Assembly: GCF_012972705.2 (NCBI RefSeq) | Contig: NZ_JABCSC020000002.1 | Span: 1-64,000, forward strand | Reading direction: 5' to 3' | DNA length: 64,000 nucleotides | Source of the DNA: Uliginosibacterium aquaticum | Lineage (GTDB): Bacteria; Pseudomonadota; Gammaproteobacteria; Burkholderiales; Rhodocyclaceae | Shown here: positions 40,517 through 49,064 of the stretch, in pieces | Position numbering within the stretch: the first letter of the stretch is position 1 | Layout of the letters: each line of letters opens with the position of its first letter | Translations under genes and position numbers: made by a program | The notes under the pieces: generated by a model | Databases searched by the model: none | What the model was told of the DNA's origin: nothing | The model's input: only the letters and a program-made list of their open reading frames with translations

Positions 40517-40726
40517 TTCTCGTCACTCCACAGAGTCAGGACAGAGCAGACTTGCGCACGTGCGGAAGAAGCTTCGCCAAGTATCAGAAGCTCATCGGCA
40601 AGTTTCGCTCAAGCCTTAGTTTTTTTGATTCATTAAAGTTAGTTCGGCAGGACTGCCTGTCTGCAAAGGCAGCCCCCTTGGGCAAGGCGAAGCCATAACC
40701 AGGCAGGAATCCTGGCGTACAAAGAA

Positions 40727-40754
40727 AAGGGGCAAGGCGCGCGCCTTGCCCCTT
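40727..40754 (-). terminator. Perfect-palindrome terminator after nifF
   Basis: AAGGGGCAAGGCGC (40727-40740) and its exact complement (40741-40754) form a 14-bp stem; on the minus strand TTTTCTTTG follows. It is a strong intrinsic terminator 26 bases beyond the nifF stop at 40780. Confidence 0.8.
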
Positions 40755-40779
40755 GAGGCCGATCGAAGAGGTGACCTGC

Positions 40780-41328
40780 TCAGGCTGCTACGGTCAGCCC
40801 GAACTCCGGAGCGATCAGTGCCAGCCAGCCATCAAGGCGCTCGGTGTTGAGGTCCGGCTGGGTGTCGTTGTCGAGTGCGAGGCCGACGAACTTGTCGTCG
40901 ATCACCGATTGCGAAACGCTGAAGCTGTAGCCCTCTGTCGGCCAGTAACCCACCATCTTGGCGCCCGCATCCTGGAAAAAATCGTGCAACAGGATCAGGC
41001 CATCGACGAACTCGTGGCCGTAGGTTTCCTGATCGCCGAGACCGAACAAGGCGATGGTCTTGCCGGCGAAACTCACGCCCTGGAGCTTGTCCAGCGCCTC
41101 GGCCCAGCTTTCTTCATCGCACTCGGCTTCGATGCCGGGCAGCAGGCCATCGCCCAGGGTCGGCGTGCCGAGGATCAGGTAGTCATAGGCAAGCAGGCTC
41201 TCGGCGCTGGCCTTGTTGATGTTGACCGGGTCGGCCATGGTGTCGTCGTCGAAGCGTTTCTTGATCTGCTTGGCGATCTTGCGGGTGCTGCCGCTGTTGG
41301 TGCCGAAGAAGATGCCGATGCGTGCCAT
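40780..41328 (-). CDS. nifF: NifF, long-chain flavodoxin
   Basis: A 182-residue flavodoxin. The FMN loop is FFGTNSGSTRKIA, followed by LGTPTLGDGLLPG and FGLGDQETYGHEFV, all typical of nif-type flavodoxins. It feeds electrons to the iron protein. The window carries a second flavodoxin at 17243-17809 whose isoalloxazine loop differs. The gene lies 45 bases after the AAA+ ATPase gene and ends in a strong terminator. Confidence 0.93.
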   Translation of the reverse strand: MARIGIFFGTNSGSTRKIAKQIKKRFDDDTMADPVNINKASAESLLAYDYLILGTPTLGDGLLPGIEAECDEESWAEALDKLQGVSFAGKTIALFGLGDQETYGHEFVDGLILLHDFFQDAGAKMVGYWPTEGYSFSVSQSVIDDKFVGLALDNDTQPDLNTERLDGWLALIAPEFGLTVAA

Positions 41329-41373
41329 GATTTTTTCCTTTGTCGGGTGTTGAGGTTGAGTGGGGAGACGGCT

Positions 41374-43161
41374 TCAGCCGGGAAGCAGCTGGATATCCAT
41401 GCCGCGAAAGATCGCGCAGCGTGAGAAAACTTCGGTACTCGGGGCAAGCTGCTTGTGGCGACAGAATTTCGCCGCGAGTTTGGCGAGGCCCTTGATATCG
41501 CGCCCGGTCGCGCTCGGGAACTGGTCGGTCAGCTGATCGAGCATCGCGTCATCGAGCGCCAGGCCAAACTGGCCTGACATCACCTGCCAGATGCGGCGGC
41601 GGGCCAGCGCATCGGGCGGGGCGTACTTGATCAGCGCGATGCAGCGCGAAATGATCGCCTCGTCGATATCGTCCATGCGATTGGTGGTGAGAAAGAGCAG
41701 GCCGTTGAAGTACTCCAGCACGCGCAAGAAAACGCCCACCACCGCGTTGGCGGTCATGTCGTTATCGCGCCGCTTGATATACACGTCCGCTTCATCGATC
41801 AGCACCACCGCCCCCCAGCGCTGAGCGCGGGTGAGTACATCCTTGAGGGCGTTTTCCATGGTGGATACGCTGAGCCCGAGCTGGCCCGAGTGCACGCGGT
41901 AGAGCGGGCGGCCGATGATCTCGGAATAGACCTCGGCGGTAAGCGTCTTACCCACACCGGCCGGGCCGGCACACAACACCGTGGTGCCGCCGGACTTGCC
42001 GGCCACGATATCGTCCATCAGCACATCCATCTCGGCGGTGAGCAGGTCGATCAGCTCGGTCTGCTCGCCCGGCAGCACCAGCTTTTCCTTGAGCTCGGGC
42101 TGGTAGGCGTAGGGCTGGATATCAGCCACGTGCACCCACAGGTAGTGATGCAACTCGAGGTGGAACATCAGGATGTAGGGATGGATCGGCAATTGCGAGA
42201 ACAGATCCGGCGGCAGGGCTGCGCGCTCGCGTTCGGTTTCGTCACCCGCCTCGTACTTATCGCTGCGCGCCGCGCGCCGCAAGTAAGGGCCGAGGATGTC
42301 GCCGGGCGCATCCAGCGTCAGGGTGCGCGTGGTGATGATGCCTTCATCATTGACGAGGCGAGCCTGGCCGCCGCTGCTGGAGAGCACCACAACATCCTTG
42401 CGCGCCCAGTCGGTATCGCGGCGGGCGGCATTCGGGTCGTCGGCATAGAAGCCGGTGCCCTGGCCGGAGAACTGCTCGCCATAGCGCCCACGCCAGTCGT
42501 AGTAGGTGTTGACGGTGCGGTCGTACTGCTCGATCAGCCCCGGCGTCTCCTTGATGAAGCCCTTGCTGGCGAAGATCTCGGCCACCGTTTTTCCGGCTAC
42601 GTCACTGGCGTAGAGACGGATGGTCTGGATGCTGACCGTGCCCTTGGCATTGGCCTTGATTTCGATCATCACCTTGGCAATGTCTTCATTGCTCTGCGGC
42701 GTGTAATCCAGGCGCGTGATCACATAGGGCAGGGCGTGCCGGCTCAGTGAAATAGCAAACAGCCAGCCACGAATCGCGTTCTTCGCGATGTAGCGAGCGA
42801 TTGCCGGAACGGCCGATTCAAGGGCGCCATCCTCAAGGCGAGGGCCGTCGTCGGCCAGCGTATCGCGCAAGGTGGATAAGCGCAGGGCGTGCTCGCGCGT
42901 CGCAGCACCGCCCTGGGCGTAGAGCTCAGCCAAATCATCCAGTGCCTCGCTGGAGAGCTGGCCCAGTCCGATCTCGACGCGCTCGGCGAGGCGCAGCTGG
43001 TCTTTCAGCGAGGCGAGCGGCGGGAAGCGAGCGATCAGGATCTCGGCGTACTTGCGCTCGATGGTGATCTTCACGGACGAAGCCTTGTCGACCGGCGGCA
43101 AGGGAGCCTTGCTGGTGCGCGGCAGGGGTGTTTCGAGCATGGCTGAACAGGAGGATGACAT
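41374..43161 (-). CDS. AAA+ ATPase encoded with nifF and a pseudo-receiver
   Basis: A 595-residue AAA+ protein. Walker A is GPAGVGKT at 399-406, Walker B is VVLIDEAD (about 452-459), and a sensor-like TTNRMDDIDEAIISR segment follows near 500. The N-terminal 380 residues have no recognisable domain, though ITIERKYAEILIARFPPL and IPVVV-like strands occur. The start at 43161 (MSSSCS) has GAGG 7-10 bases upstream. The gene follows the pseudo-receiver gene by eight bases and precedes nifF. Its target is unknown; AAA+ remodelling of a nitrogenase-related partner is inference. Confidence 0.75.
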   Translation of the reverse strand: MSSSCSAMLETPLPRTSKAPLPPVDKASSVKITIERKYAEILIARFPPLASLKDQLRLAERVEIGLGQLSSEALDDLAELYAQGGAATREHALRLSTLRDTLADDGPRLEDGALESAVPAIARYIAKNAIRGWLFAISLSRHALPYVITRLDYTPQSNEDIAKVMIEIKANAKGTVSIQTIRLYASDVAGKTVAEIFASKGFIKETPGLIEQYDRTVNTYYDWRGRYGEQFSGQGTGFYADDPNAARRDTDWARKDVVVLSSSGGQARLVNDEGIITTRTLTLDAPGDILGPYLRRAARSDKYEAGDETERERAALPPDLFSQLPIHPYILMFHLELHHYLWVHVADIQPYAYQPELKEKLVLPGEQTELIDLLTAEMDVLMDDIVAGKSGGTTVLCAGPAGVGKTLTAEVYSEIIGRPLYRVHSGQLGLSVSTMENALKDVLTRAQRWGAVVLIDEADVYIKRRDNDMTANAVVGVFLRVLEYFNGLLFLTTNRMDDIDEAIISRCIALIKYAPPDALARRRIWQVMSGQFGLALDDAMLDQLTDQFPSATGRDIKGLAKLAAKFCRHKQLAPSTEVFSRCAIFRGMDIQLLPG

Positions 43162-43169
43162 CGGGAACC

Positions 43170-43595
43170 TCAGCGCACGACAACCGGAATTTCGAGCGCC
43201 GTGCGCCGGCCAAGCTGGGCATCCACCTTGCGGCGCACGTTCTCCAGCTTGAGCGGACGCAGCAGGGTGCTGGCGGCGCCAAGCGCCAGGGCTTCCTTCA
43301 CCAGGGCATCGTCGGAATCGAAACACACCACCAGAATGCGTAGCTGCGGCAAGGCTTCACGCAACTGACTGATCACGGCAGCGCCTTCCTGCTCAAGCAG
43401 TGCTGCCCCCACGATGGCCAGCTCCGGTGGCCAACTCCTGGCCTTGACGAGCGCCTCTGCGCTACTGGCGAAAACATGGGTTTCCATCTCGTCAGCCAGC
43501 ATGAATTGCAGGCCGGCACTGACGACATCGTCACTATCGATGACGAACACACGCCGGTTTTCAACCGCACGCTGGGTATCTACGCCGATCTGCAT
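43170..43595 (-). CDS. Response-regulator pseudo-receiver
   Basis: A 141-residue receiver-like domain (FVIDSDDVVSAGLQFML) without an output domain. The phosphoacceptor Asp of the third strand is missing: the segment reads AIVGAALLEQEG where active receivers have a D before MPG. The usual C-terminal Lys is replaced (TLLRPLKLENV). It is therefore unlikely to be phosphorylated and may act as a protein partner for the ATPase encoded eight bases downstream. A sigma-54-like promoter lies at 43644-43659. Confidence 0.7.
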   Translation of the reverse strand: MQIGVDTQRAVENRRVFVIDSDDVVSAGLQFMLADEMETHVFASSAEALVKARSWPPELAIVGAALLEQEGAAVISQLREALPQLRILVVCFDSDDALVKEALALGAASTLLRPLKLENVRRKVDAQLGRRTALEIPVVVR

Positions 43596-43643
43596 GGGGA
43601 ACCTCGCAAAGCCTGGTCGAAAGAAAGTCTTCAGGCCTGCTCA

Positions 43644-43659
43644 GCAAACTTCGTTCCTG
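43644..43659 (-). promoter_or_regulatory. Sigma-54-like promoter of the pseudo-receiver/ATPase/nifF operon
   Basis: Minus-strand AGGAAC-GAAGT-TTGCT: GG-N10-GC spacing kept, two changes in the -24 box. Start near 43632. Confidence 0.4.
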
Positions 43660-43706
43660 CCCGCCAAACGCGGACCAAGTGCGGATCAGGGCGGGTTTGA
43701 CTGTCC

Positions 43707-43715
43707 GCTTTGTCG
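43707..43715. promoter_or_regulatory. GCTTTGTCG motif
   Basis: Located between divergent promoters; 100 bp from the -24 element of the plus-strand promoter at 43815. It matches the core of the motifs before nifB, nifE and nifV/nifQ. Confidence 0.4.
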
Positions 43716-43814
43716 CGCGTGCTGTCCGGAATGTCCGGGCGGCTGTCGATTTCGAAGCCCCGGCCGGGTGCCTTGCGCGCAGCGCTACTTGCTGCAGCAA
43801 GCGGAACTGTGAAG

Positions 43815-43830
43815 CGGCACGCAAGCTGCT
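43815..43830 (+). promoter_or_regulatory. Sigma-54 promoter candidate before the gene 43873-44190
   Basis: CGGCAC-GCAAG-CTGCT keeps GG-N10-GC; one change in each box. Start site near 43842, 31 bases before the ATG at 43873. Confidence 0.55.
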
Positions 43831-43872
43831 AAGTCAGCTCACCCAACCCCGTCTTATTGCCAGGAGAAGAAC

Positions 43873-44190
43873 ATGACCGGCACATTGATCCGCATCACCT
43901 CGGATGGCCGCCGCATCGAAGTCATCGACGGTGCCGTCTGCCTTGACGGCCGTGTGGAAACACGCGAACTGGTGGCTCTGATCGAACACCCGAATTGCCA
44001 GGCCATCCTGCGCGTGCTGCCACGCGCCACGCACATGGCCGGGCGGCTCGCGCTGACCATGGAGGAGGCCAACCAGGTACAGGACCTGCTGGCTGAATCG
44101 CGGCGCGAGCTGGATCTCTCGCCCGCCGCGCTTCACCGGCGCATGCAGGACGTGATGATGCACCGGGCCAAGATGGAAGGCGTCGAATAG
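43873..44190 (+). CDS. Hypothetical protein upstream of nifE
   Basis: A 105-residue protein beginning MTGTLIRITSDGRRIEVIDG, an N-terminal beta region, then a helical C-terminal half (EEANQVQDLLAESRRELDLS, ending MMHRAKMEGVE). I recognise no family. The start is ATG 43873 with AGGAGA 6-11 bases upstream, behind its own sigma-54 promoter. It lies 267 bases before nifE, which has a separate promoter. Co-regulation with nif suggests a role in nitrogen fixation. Confidence 0.65.
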   Translation: MTGTLIRITSDGRRIEVIDGAVCLDGRVETRELVALIEHPNCQAILRVLPRATHMAGRLALTMEEANQVQDLLAESRRELDLSPAALHRRMQDVMMHRAKMEGVE

Positions 44191-44298
44191 GTAAGGCCCG
44201 AAAAAATGCCGCTTGCGGCGTTGCTACCGCCTTGCCCGCGCCACTTTTAGGACCTTGCTGTGCTGGCTGTTGCGTCTGATGAAGCAGTCTGCCAATCC

Positions 44299-44321
44299 GG
44301 ACAAAACGGAACACGACAAAG
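44299..44321. promoter_or_regulatory. GACAAAAC / ACACGACAAAG motif pair before nifE
   Basis: GGACAAAAC at 44299-44307 and ACACGACAAAG at 44311-44321; the second reads CTTTGTCGTGT on the other strand, identical over 11 bases to 53967-53977 between nifV and nifQ. It lies about 81-91 bp before the nifE -24 element. Confidence 0.45.
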
Positions 44322-44401
44322 CATTCAAAGCGCGCAGCAACTGCTGGTCATGACAGCGGCCGAAATCCGGAAAAGTCCGCCCAGCGGGCCTTGCAAGCGA
44401 A

Positions 44402-44417
44402 TGGCATCAATCCTGCT
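44402..44417 (+). promoter_or_regulatory. Sigma-54 promoter of nifE
   Basis: TGGCAT-CAATC-CTGCT with GG-N10-GC spacing. Start site near 44429, 28 bases before the ATG. Confidence 0.72.
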
Positions 44418-44456
44418 GAAAGCAGTTCAGCCAGCAGGCGCAAAGAGAGGTGCAGC

Positions 44457-45857
44457 ATGGATGCGCGAGTGTCAGCCAAGATTCAGGACGTGTTCGAAGA
44501 ACCGGCCTGCGAGCACAACCAGAACAAGTCCGCCAAGGAAAAGAAGAAGGGCTGCACCAAGCAGCTCTCGCCCGGCGCGGCCGCGGGGGGCTGTGCTTTT
44601 GACGGTGCCAAGATTGCCTTGCAGCCCATCGTAGATGTAGCGCACCTGGTGCACGGCCCGATCGCCTGCGAAGGCAATTCCTGGGATAACCGCACATCGT
44701 TCTCGAGCGGCTCGAAGCTCTATCGCACCGGCTTTACGACCGACATCAACGAGCTGGACGTGATCTACGGTGGCGAGAAGCGCCTGTTCAAATCGGTGAA
44801 GGAAATCATCGAGAAATACGATCCGCCGGCCGTGTTCGTGTACCAGACCTGCGTCACCGCCCTGATCGGGGATGACATCGAGGCGGTGTGCAAGAAGGCC
44901 AGCGAGAAGTTCGGCAAGCCGGTGATTCCGGTGAACGCGCCGGGCTTCGTCGGCCCCAAGAACCTTGGTAACAAGCTCGGCGCAGAAGCGCTGCTCGATT
45001 ACGTGATCGGCACCGAAGAGCCGGACTACACCACGCCCTACGACATCAACATCATCGGCGAGTACAACCTGTCCGGTGAGCTGTGGCAGATCAAGCCGCT
45101 CCTCGATGCCTTGGGCGTGCGCATCCTCTCGTGCATCTCGGGCGACGGGCGCTACAAGGAAGTGGCCTACAGCCATCGCGCCAAGGCCTCGATGATGGTG
45201 TGCTCGAAGTCGATGATCAACATCGCGCGCAAGATGGAAGAGCGCTACGACATCCCCTTCTTCGAGGGCTCGTTCTACGGCATCGGCGACATGAGCGAGA
45301 CCCTGCGCGAGATCGCCCGCCTGCTGATCCAGAAGGGTGCACCGGAGGACTTGCGTGATCGCACCGAGGCCCTGATCGCCATCGAGGAGAAGCGTGCCTT
45401 CGAACGCATCGCCGCCTACCGGCCGCGCCTCGAAGGCAAGAAGGTGCTCTTGATCACAGGTGGCGTGAAGAGCTGGTCAGTGGTGGCCGCGCTGCAGGAG
45501 GCCGGGCTTGAAGTGGTGGGCACCAGCGTCAAGAAATCGACCAAGGAAGACAAGGAAAAGATCCTCGAGATCATGGGGCAGGACGCCCACATGATCGACG
45601 ACATGACCCCGCGCGAGATGTACAAGATGCTCAAGGATGCGCAGGCGGACATCATGCTTTCAGGCGGGCGAAGCCAGTTCATCGCGCTGAAAGCGAAGAT
45701 GCCCTGGCTGGACATCAATCAAGAGCGGCATCACGCCTATGCCGGGTATGAAGGCATGGTCGAGCTGGTGCAGGAAATCGACAAGGCGCTCTACAACCCG
45801 ATCTGGGAACAGGTGCGCAAACCGGCTCCGTGGGAACTTGCCACGGCCAGCATCTGA
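44457..45857 (+). CDS. nifE: NifE, FeMo-cofactor scaffold alpha subunit
   Basis: A 466-residue subunit of the NifEN scaffold on which NifB-co is converted to FeMo-co. The conserved cysteines are near GGCAFDGAKIAL (about residue 45), IACEGNSWDN (about 70) and VYQTCVTALIGDD (about 132). GGVKSWSVVAALQEAGLEV and SGGRSQFIALKAKMPWLD are further NifE-type segments. The start at 44457 (MDARVSAKIQ) follows GAGAGG 8-13 bases upstream; a longer in-frame start overlaps the promoter. Confidence 0.97.
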   Translation: MDARVSAKIQDVFEEPACEHNQNKSAKEKKKGCTKQLSPGAAAGGCAFDGAKIALQPIVDVAHLVHGPIACEGNSWDNRTSFSSGSKLYRTGFTTDINELDVIYGGEKRLFKSVKEIIEKYDPPAVFVYQTCVTALIGDDIEAVCKKASEKFGKPVIPVNAPGFVGPKNLGNKLGAEALLDYVIGTEEPDYTTPYDINIIGEYNLSGELWQIKPLLDALGVRILSCISGDGRYKEVAYSHRAKASMMVCSKSMINIARKMEERYDIPFFEGSFYGIGDMSETLREIARLLIQKGAPEDLRDRTEALIAIEEKRAFERIAAYRPRLEGKKVLLITGGVKSWSVVAALQEAGLEVVGTSVKKSTKEDKEKILEIMGQDAHMIDDMTPREMYKMLKDAQADIMLSGGRSQFIALKAKMPWLDINQERHHAYAGYEGMVELVQEIDKALYNPIWEQVRKPAPWELATASI

Positions 45858-45867
45858 GAAGCCGGCC

Positions 45868-46095
45868 ATGAATGAGCCTGTCACCCTGCTCTTTGCTGCC
45901 TTGCTGCTTGCAGGCAGTGCCGGTCTGCCCGGCCTGCGCGTGATCGTGATGGAGAGAGAGGTGCTCGTCATCCGCCGCGCTGCGGGTTGGGTACAGCCGG
46001 GCGGGAGTCCGGTGGCGGAGATGGCCGCAGAGAGACGCCGAACTCCCGCTGTCGCGGGTCGCATGCAAAGGGGAGGGGCATCATGGCAAGCGTGA
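45868..46095 (+). CDS. Small protein overlapping the start of nifN
   Basis: A 75-residue reading frame between nifE and nifN. It begins MNEPVTLLFAALLLAGSAGLPGL, a hydrophobic segment that could span the membrane, followed by a basic, Ala/Arg-rich tail. It overlaps the nifN start by 13 bases. I do not recognise it, and the tail resembles noise in GC-rich sequence. Either a real nif small protein or a chance frame; the start close to the nifE stop (10 bases) favours expression. Confidence 0.35.
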   Translation: MNEPVTLLFAALLLAGSAGLPGLRVIVMEREVLVIRRAAGWVQPGGSPVAEMAAERRRTPAVAGRMQRGGASWQA

Positions 46096-47543
46096 GCGAA
46101 TCGAAGAAGGCCTGTACCGTCAATCCGCTCAAGATGAGCCAGCCTCTGGGCGCCTGCTTTGCTTTTATGGGCATGGACAACTGCATGCCCATGATGCACG
46201 GCTCGCAGGGCTGCACTTCCTTTGGCCTGGTGCTGCTGGTGCGCCATTTCAAGGAAGCCATTCCGCTGCAGACCACGGCCATGAACGAGGTCAGCACCAT
46301 CCTTGGCGGCCTGGAGAATATCGAGCAGGCGGTGCTTAACATCAAGAAGCGCGCAAACCCCTCCTTCATCGCCATTGCCTCCACCGGGCTGACCGAAACC
46401 AAGGGCGATGATGTGGATGGCTATCTCAAGCTGATCCACCGCAAGCATGGTGAAACACTGGCAGGCACCCGGATCGTGTACGTTTCCACGCCCGATTACG
46501 TGGGCGCTTTCGAGGATGGCTGGGCGAAAGCCGTGACCTGTGTCGTTGATGCCTTTGCTGAACCCTGCGAGGCACGTGACCCGCAGCAGATCAACCTGCT
46601 GCCTGGTTGCCATCTCACCGCGGCAGATATCGACGAGCTGCGCGAGATCATCGCTTCCTTCGGCCTGAAGGCCATCGTGCTGCCGGACATCTCGGGCTCA
46701 CTTGACGGCCACATCCCCGAAAACTTCACACCGACCACGCTGGGTGGCACCACGCTGGCGGAAATGCAGCGCATGGGCGCCTCGGTCGCCACGCTGGCCA
46801 TTGGCAGCCACATGAGTGCGGCGGCCATGGCGCTGGAAGAGCGCAGCGGCGTGCCTTACCGCGTCTTCGAGCGACTCACCGGGCTTGGCGCGGTGGACGA
46901 GCTGATGGGCTACCTGAGCGAGCTCTCGGGCCAGCCGGTCGCCGCAAAATACCGTCGCCAGCGCGGCCAGCTGCAGGATGCAATGCTCGACGCGCATTTC
47001 TGGATCGGCAGCCGCAAGTTCGCCATCGGGGCTGAGCCGGACCTGCTCGCTGCGCTCACCTGGACGGCCTATGAAATGGGCGGTGAGGTACTGGCCGCGG
47101 TGACCACCACCCCGTCACCCGTCCTCGCTGGCCTGCCGTGTGCAGAAGTGCTGATCGGCGATCTGGAAGACCTCGAAACCCGCGCCAAGGCCAGCGGCTG
47201 CGAGATCTTGCTAACCCATTCGCATGGCCGCCAGGCTGCCGAGCGCCTTGCCATTCCACTGCTGCGCACCGGCCTGCCGATGTTCGATCGCCTAGGCGCC
47301 TCACATGTACTGATGGTGGGCTATCGCGGCACCCGCGAACTGATCACCCACTGGGCCAACAGCCTGCTGGAGGCCGAACATCAGGCCAAACCGGAAGACT
47401 GGCCGCTCAACGCCGAAAGCCTGGCTGCCGCCCGGGGCATGAGCCCACCAGCCAGCAGTTGTGGCAGTGGCGGCTGCGGCTGCGCCGCCAGCCCCTCCCA
47501 CGAGCAATCCGAGACTCACCTTTCACAGGAGCTCCAGCCATGA
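46083..47543 (+). CDS. nifN: NifN, FeMo-cofactor scaffold beta subunit
   Basis: A 486-residue NifN. The N-terminal Cys motif CFAFMGMDNCMPMMHGSQGCTSFG (about residues 25-48) holds the NifEN cluster ligands. The core repeats (LGGTTLAEMQRMGASVA, GSHMSAAAMALEER) are typical. A Gly/Cys-rich C-terminal tail (SSCGSGGCGC) is unusual for NifN and may bind metal. The start at 46083 has GGGGAG 8-13 bases upstream. The stop overlaps the nifX start by four bases. Confidence 0.97.
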   Translation: MASVSESKKACTVNPLKMSQPLGACFAFMGMDNCMPMMHGSQGCTSFGLVLLVRHFKEAIPLQTTAMNEVSTILGGLENIEQAVLNIKKRANPSFIAIASTGLTETKGDDVDGYLKLIHRKHGETLAGTRIVYVSTPDYVGAFEDGWAKAVTCVVDAFAEPCEARDPQQINLLPGCHLTAADIDELREIIASFGLKAIVLPDISGSLDGHIPENFTPTTLGGTTLAEMQRMGASVATLAIGSHMSAAAMALEERSGVPYRVFERLTGLGAVDELMGYLSELSGQPVAAKYRRQRGQLQDAMLDAHFWIGSRKFAIGAEPDLLAALTWTAYEMGGEVLAAVTTTPSPVLAGLPCAEVLIGDLEDLETRAKASGCEILLTHSHGRQAAERLAIPLLRTGLPMFDRLGASHVLMVGYRGTRELITHWANSLLEAEHQAKPEDWPLNAESLAAARGMSPPASSCGSGGCGCAASPSHEQSETHLSQELQP

Positions 47544-47941
47544 AAGTCGCCTTTGCAACGCAAGACAAACAGCGTGTGGACGCCCACTTCGGCTGGGCCA
47601 AGCACATCGCCATCTACGAAGTCGGTAAGGAGGGCTCGAGCTACATCGAGACCTTCGATTTCGGCGGCAAGCTCGACGAGGATGGCGATGAAGACAAGCT
47701 CGCGCCCAAGCTCGAAGCCATCCATGACGTAGCGATTGTGTACGTGGCTGCCATCGGCGGCTCGGCCGCTGCCCGCGTGGTGGCCAGCAAGATCCATCCG
47801 ATCAAGGTGAGCCAGCCGGAACCGATCATGGACATTCTCGAAAAGCTGCAGGATGTGCTCAAGGGCACACCGCCCCCGTGGTTGCGCAAGGTCATGACCA
47901 AGGACCAGACGCGCGAGTTCGATTTTGAAGACGAGGCCTGA
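47540..47941 (+). CDS. nifX: NifX, FeMo-cofactor carrier
   Basis: A 133-residue NifX. It begins [22 protein letters not shown], with the HFG-AK motif of the dinitrogenase-cofactor-binding domain, and ends in an acidic FDFEDEA tail. NifX binds and carries NifB-co or the VK-cluster between NifB and NifEN. The ATG overlaps the nifN stop. NifX and the C-terminal domain of NifB in this window share the fold. Confidence 0.95.
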   Translation: MKVAFATQDKQRVDAHFGWAKHIAIYEVGKEGSSYIETFDFGGKLDEDGDEDKLAPKLEAIHDVAIVYVAAIGGSAAARVVASKIHPIKVSQPEPIMDILEKLQDVLKGTPPPWLRKVMTKDQTREFDFEDEA

Positions 47942-47943
47942 AA

Positions 47944-48420
47944 ATGACTGAAATTCTGGATAGCACTGCCGAAGATGCGGCCGCCCTGGCAACACCCTAC
48001 CTGATCCAGCTCGCCAAGCAGTTCCGCGCGCAGGACACCCACGGCGTATGGGATGGCAAGAGCGACGCAACCTTGCTCGAGCCCTTCATCCTGACCGCCG
48101 AAGCGCGTCGCGCACTGCCCATCATGGGCGACCCGGACCCGGAAACCCTCTGGCGCGTGGAGCAGTTCTTCAGCGCCGTGGGCCTGTGCATCGAGCGCCG
48201 CACCAAGGCCATGGTCACTCCGATGATGAAGATGTCGCACGAAGGCTTTGGCCGTCAGGTGCTCATCGCTGGGCGTCTGGTGGTAGTGAACAAGCAGTTG
48301 CGCGATGTGCATCGCTTCGGTTTTCCCTCACTCGCCAAGCTGGCTGAAGCCGGCACCAAGCATGTCGAGGATGGGGTGGCGATGATCGAAAAATTCCGTG
48401 AAGTGGCGGACTGGGGCTGA
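47944..48420 (+). CDS. NifX-associated protein (DUF269)
   Basis: A 158-residue protein of the NifX-associated nitrogen fixation family (DUF269): it contains [16 protein letters not shown], a [17 protein letters not shown] helix and [24 protein letters not shown] near 100-125. It is nearly always downstream of nifX, as here two bases away. Biochemical role is unknown. Confidence 0.9.
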   Translation: MTEILDSTAEDAAALATPYLIQLAKQFRAQDTHGVWDGKSDATLLEPFILTAEARRALPIMGDPDPETLWRVEQFFSAVGLCIERRTKAMVTPMMKMSHEGFGRQVLIAGRLVVVNKQLRDVHRFGFPSLAKLAEAGTKHVEDGVAMIEKFREVADWG

Positions 48421-48464
48421 GCGCCGCGTCCATCACTCTGTATACCGAAACCAAGGAGATAGCC

Positions 48465-48662
48465 ATGGATGACCTGGATACGCTCAAGGCCCGGGTAAAG
48501 AAGCTCAACGCTCAAGCCACCCAGGCCAAGATGGATCTGCACGACCTCTCGGAAGACCTTCCCACCAACTGGGAGAAGATCCTTGTAGTGGCGCAGATCG
48601 CTTACGACGCCCATCAATCGCTGATCGCCGCGCGCCAGGCGCTGGCCAGCGCCACCGCCTGA
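48465..48662 (+). CDS. DUF683 / CCE_0567-type small metalloprotein
   Basis: A 65-residue helical protein that matches the nif-associated DUF683 family: DTLKARVKKLNAQATQAKMDLHDLSEDLP followed by NWEKILVVAQIAYDAHQSL. Family members form helical hairpins and bind metal near the central Asp/Glu region. AAGGAG lies 10-15 bases before the ATG. Sits 44 bases after the DUF269 gene and before fdxB. Confidence 0.88.
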   Translation: MDDLDTLKARVKKLNAQATQAKMDLHDLSEDLPTNWEKILVVAQIAYDAHQSLIAARQALASATA

Positions 48663-48719
48663 ACCCGGAGTACGCAGCGCGCCGGCTATGAGTTGTTCGC
48701 GCTGCGTCTGGAGCCTGAC

Positions 48720-49028
48720 ATGAGTACCTATTCGATCACCTTGCCCAGCGGCGCGGTATGGACCCCGCACTTCGTCGCCGAACTCGATCAGAACAAATGC
48801 ATTGGTTGTGCACGCTGTGTGAAGGTGTGCGCCAACAATGTGCTGGCGCTGGCCGGCATGACTGAAGACGGCGATATCGTGCTGGTCGATCCGGAGAATG
48901 AGGACGACGACGATGAGTTCGAGCGCAAGGTCATGACCATCGCCACTCAGGCCAATTGCATAGGCTGCCAGGCCTGTTCCAAGGTCTGTCCGAAGAAGTG
49001 CTACACGCACGCCCCGGCTGAAGTCTGA
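48720..49028 (+). CDS. fdxB: FdxB, nif-specific ferredoxin III
   Basis: A 102-residue 2[4Fe-4S] ferredoxin. The motifs are CIGCARCVKVCA and CIGCQACSKVCP, separated by about 50 residues, the long spacing of the nif-specific ferredoxin III group; an acidic insert (ENEDDDDEFE) lies between. The start at 48720 (MSTYSITLPSGAVW) is family-typical. It is the last gene of the nifE operon and is convergent with the GST gene. Confidence 0.93.
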   Translation: MSTYSITLPSGAVWTPHFVAELDQNKCIGCARCVKVCANNVLALAGMTEDGDIVLVDPENEDDDDEFERKVMTIATQANCIGCQACSKVCPKKCYTHAPAEV

Positions 49029-49064
49029 GCGGTGGCGCAAGTGGCCGCCTGCGGCCGCCAGCCC

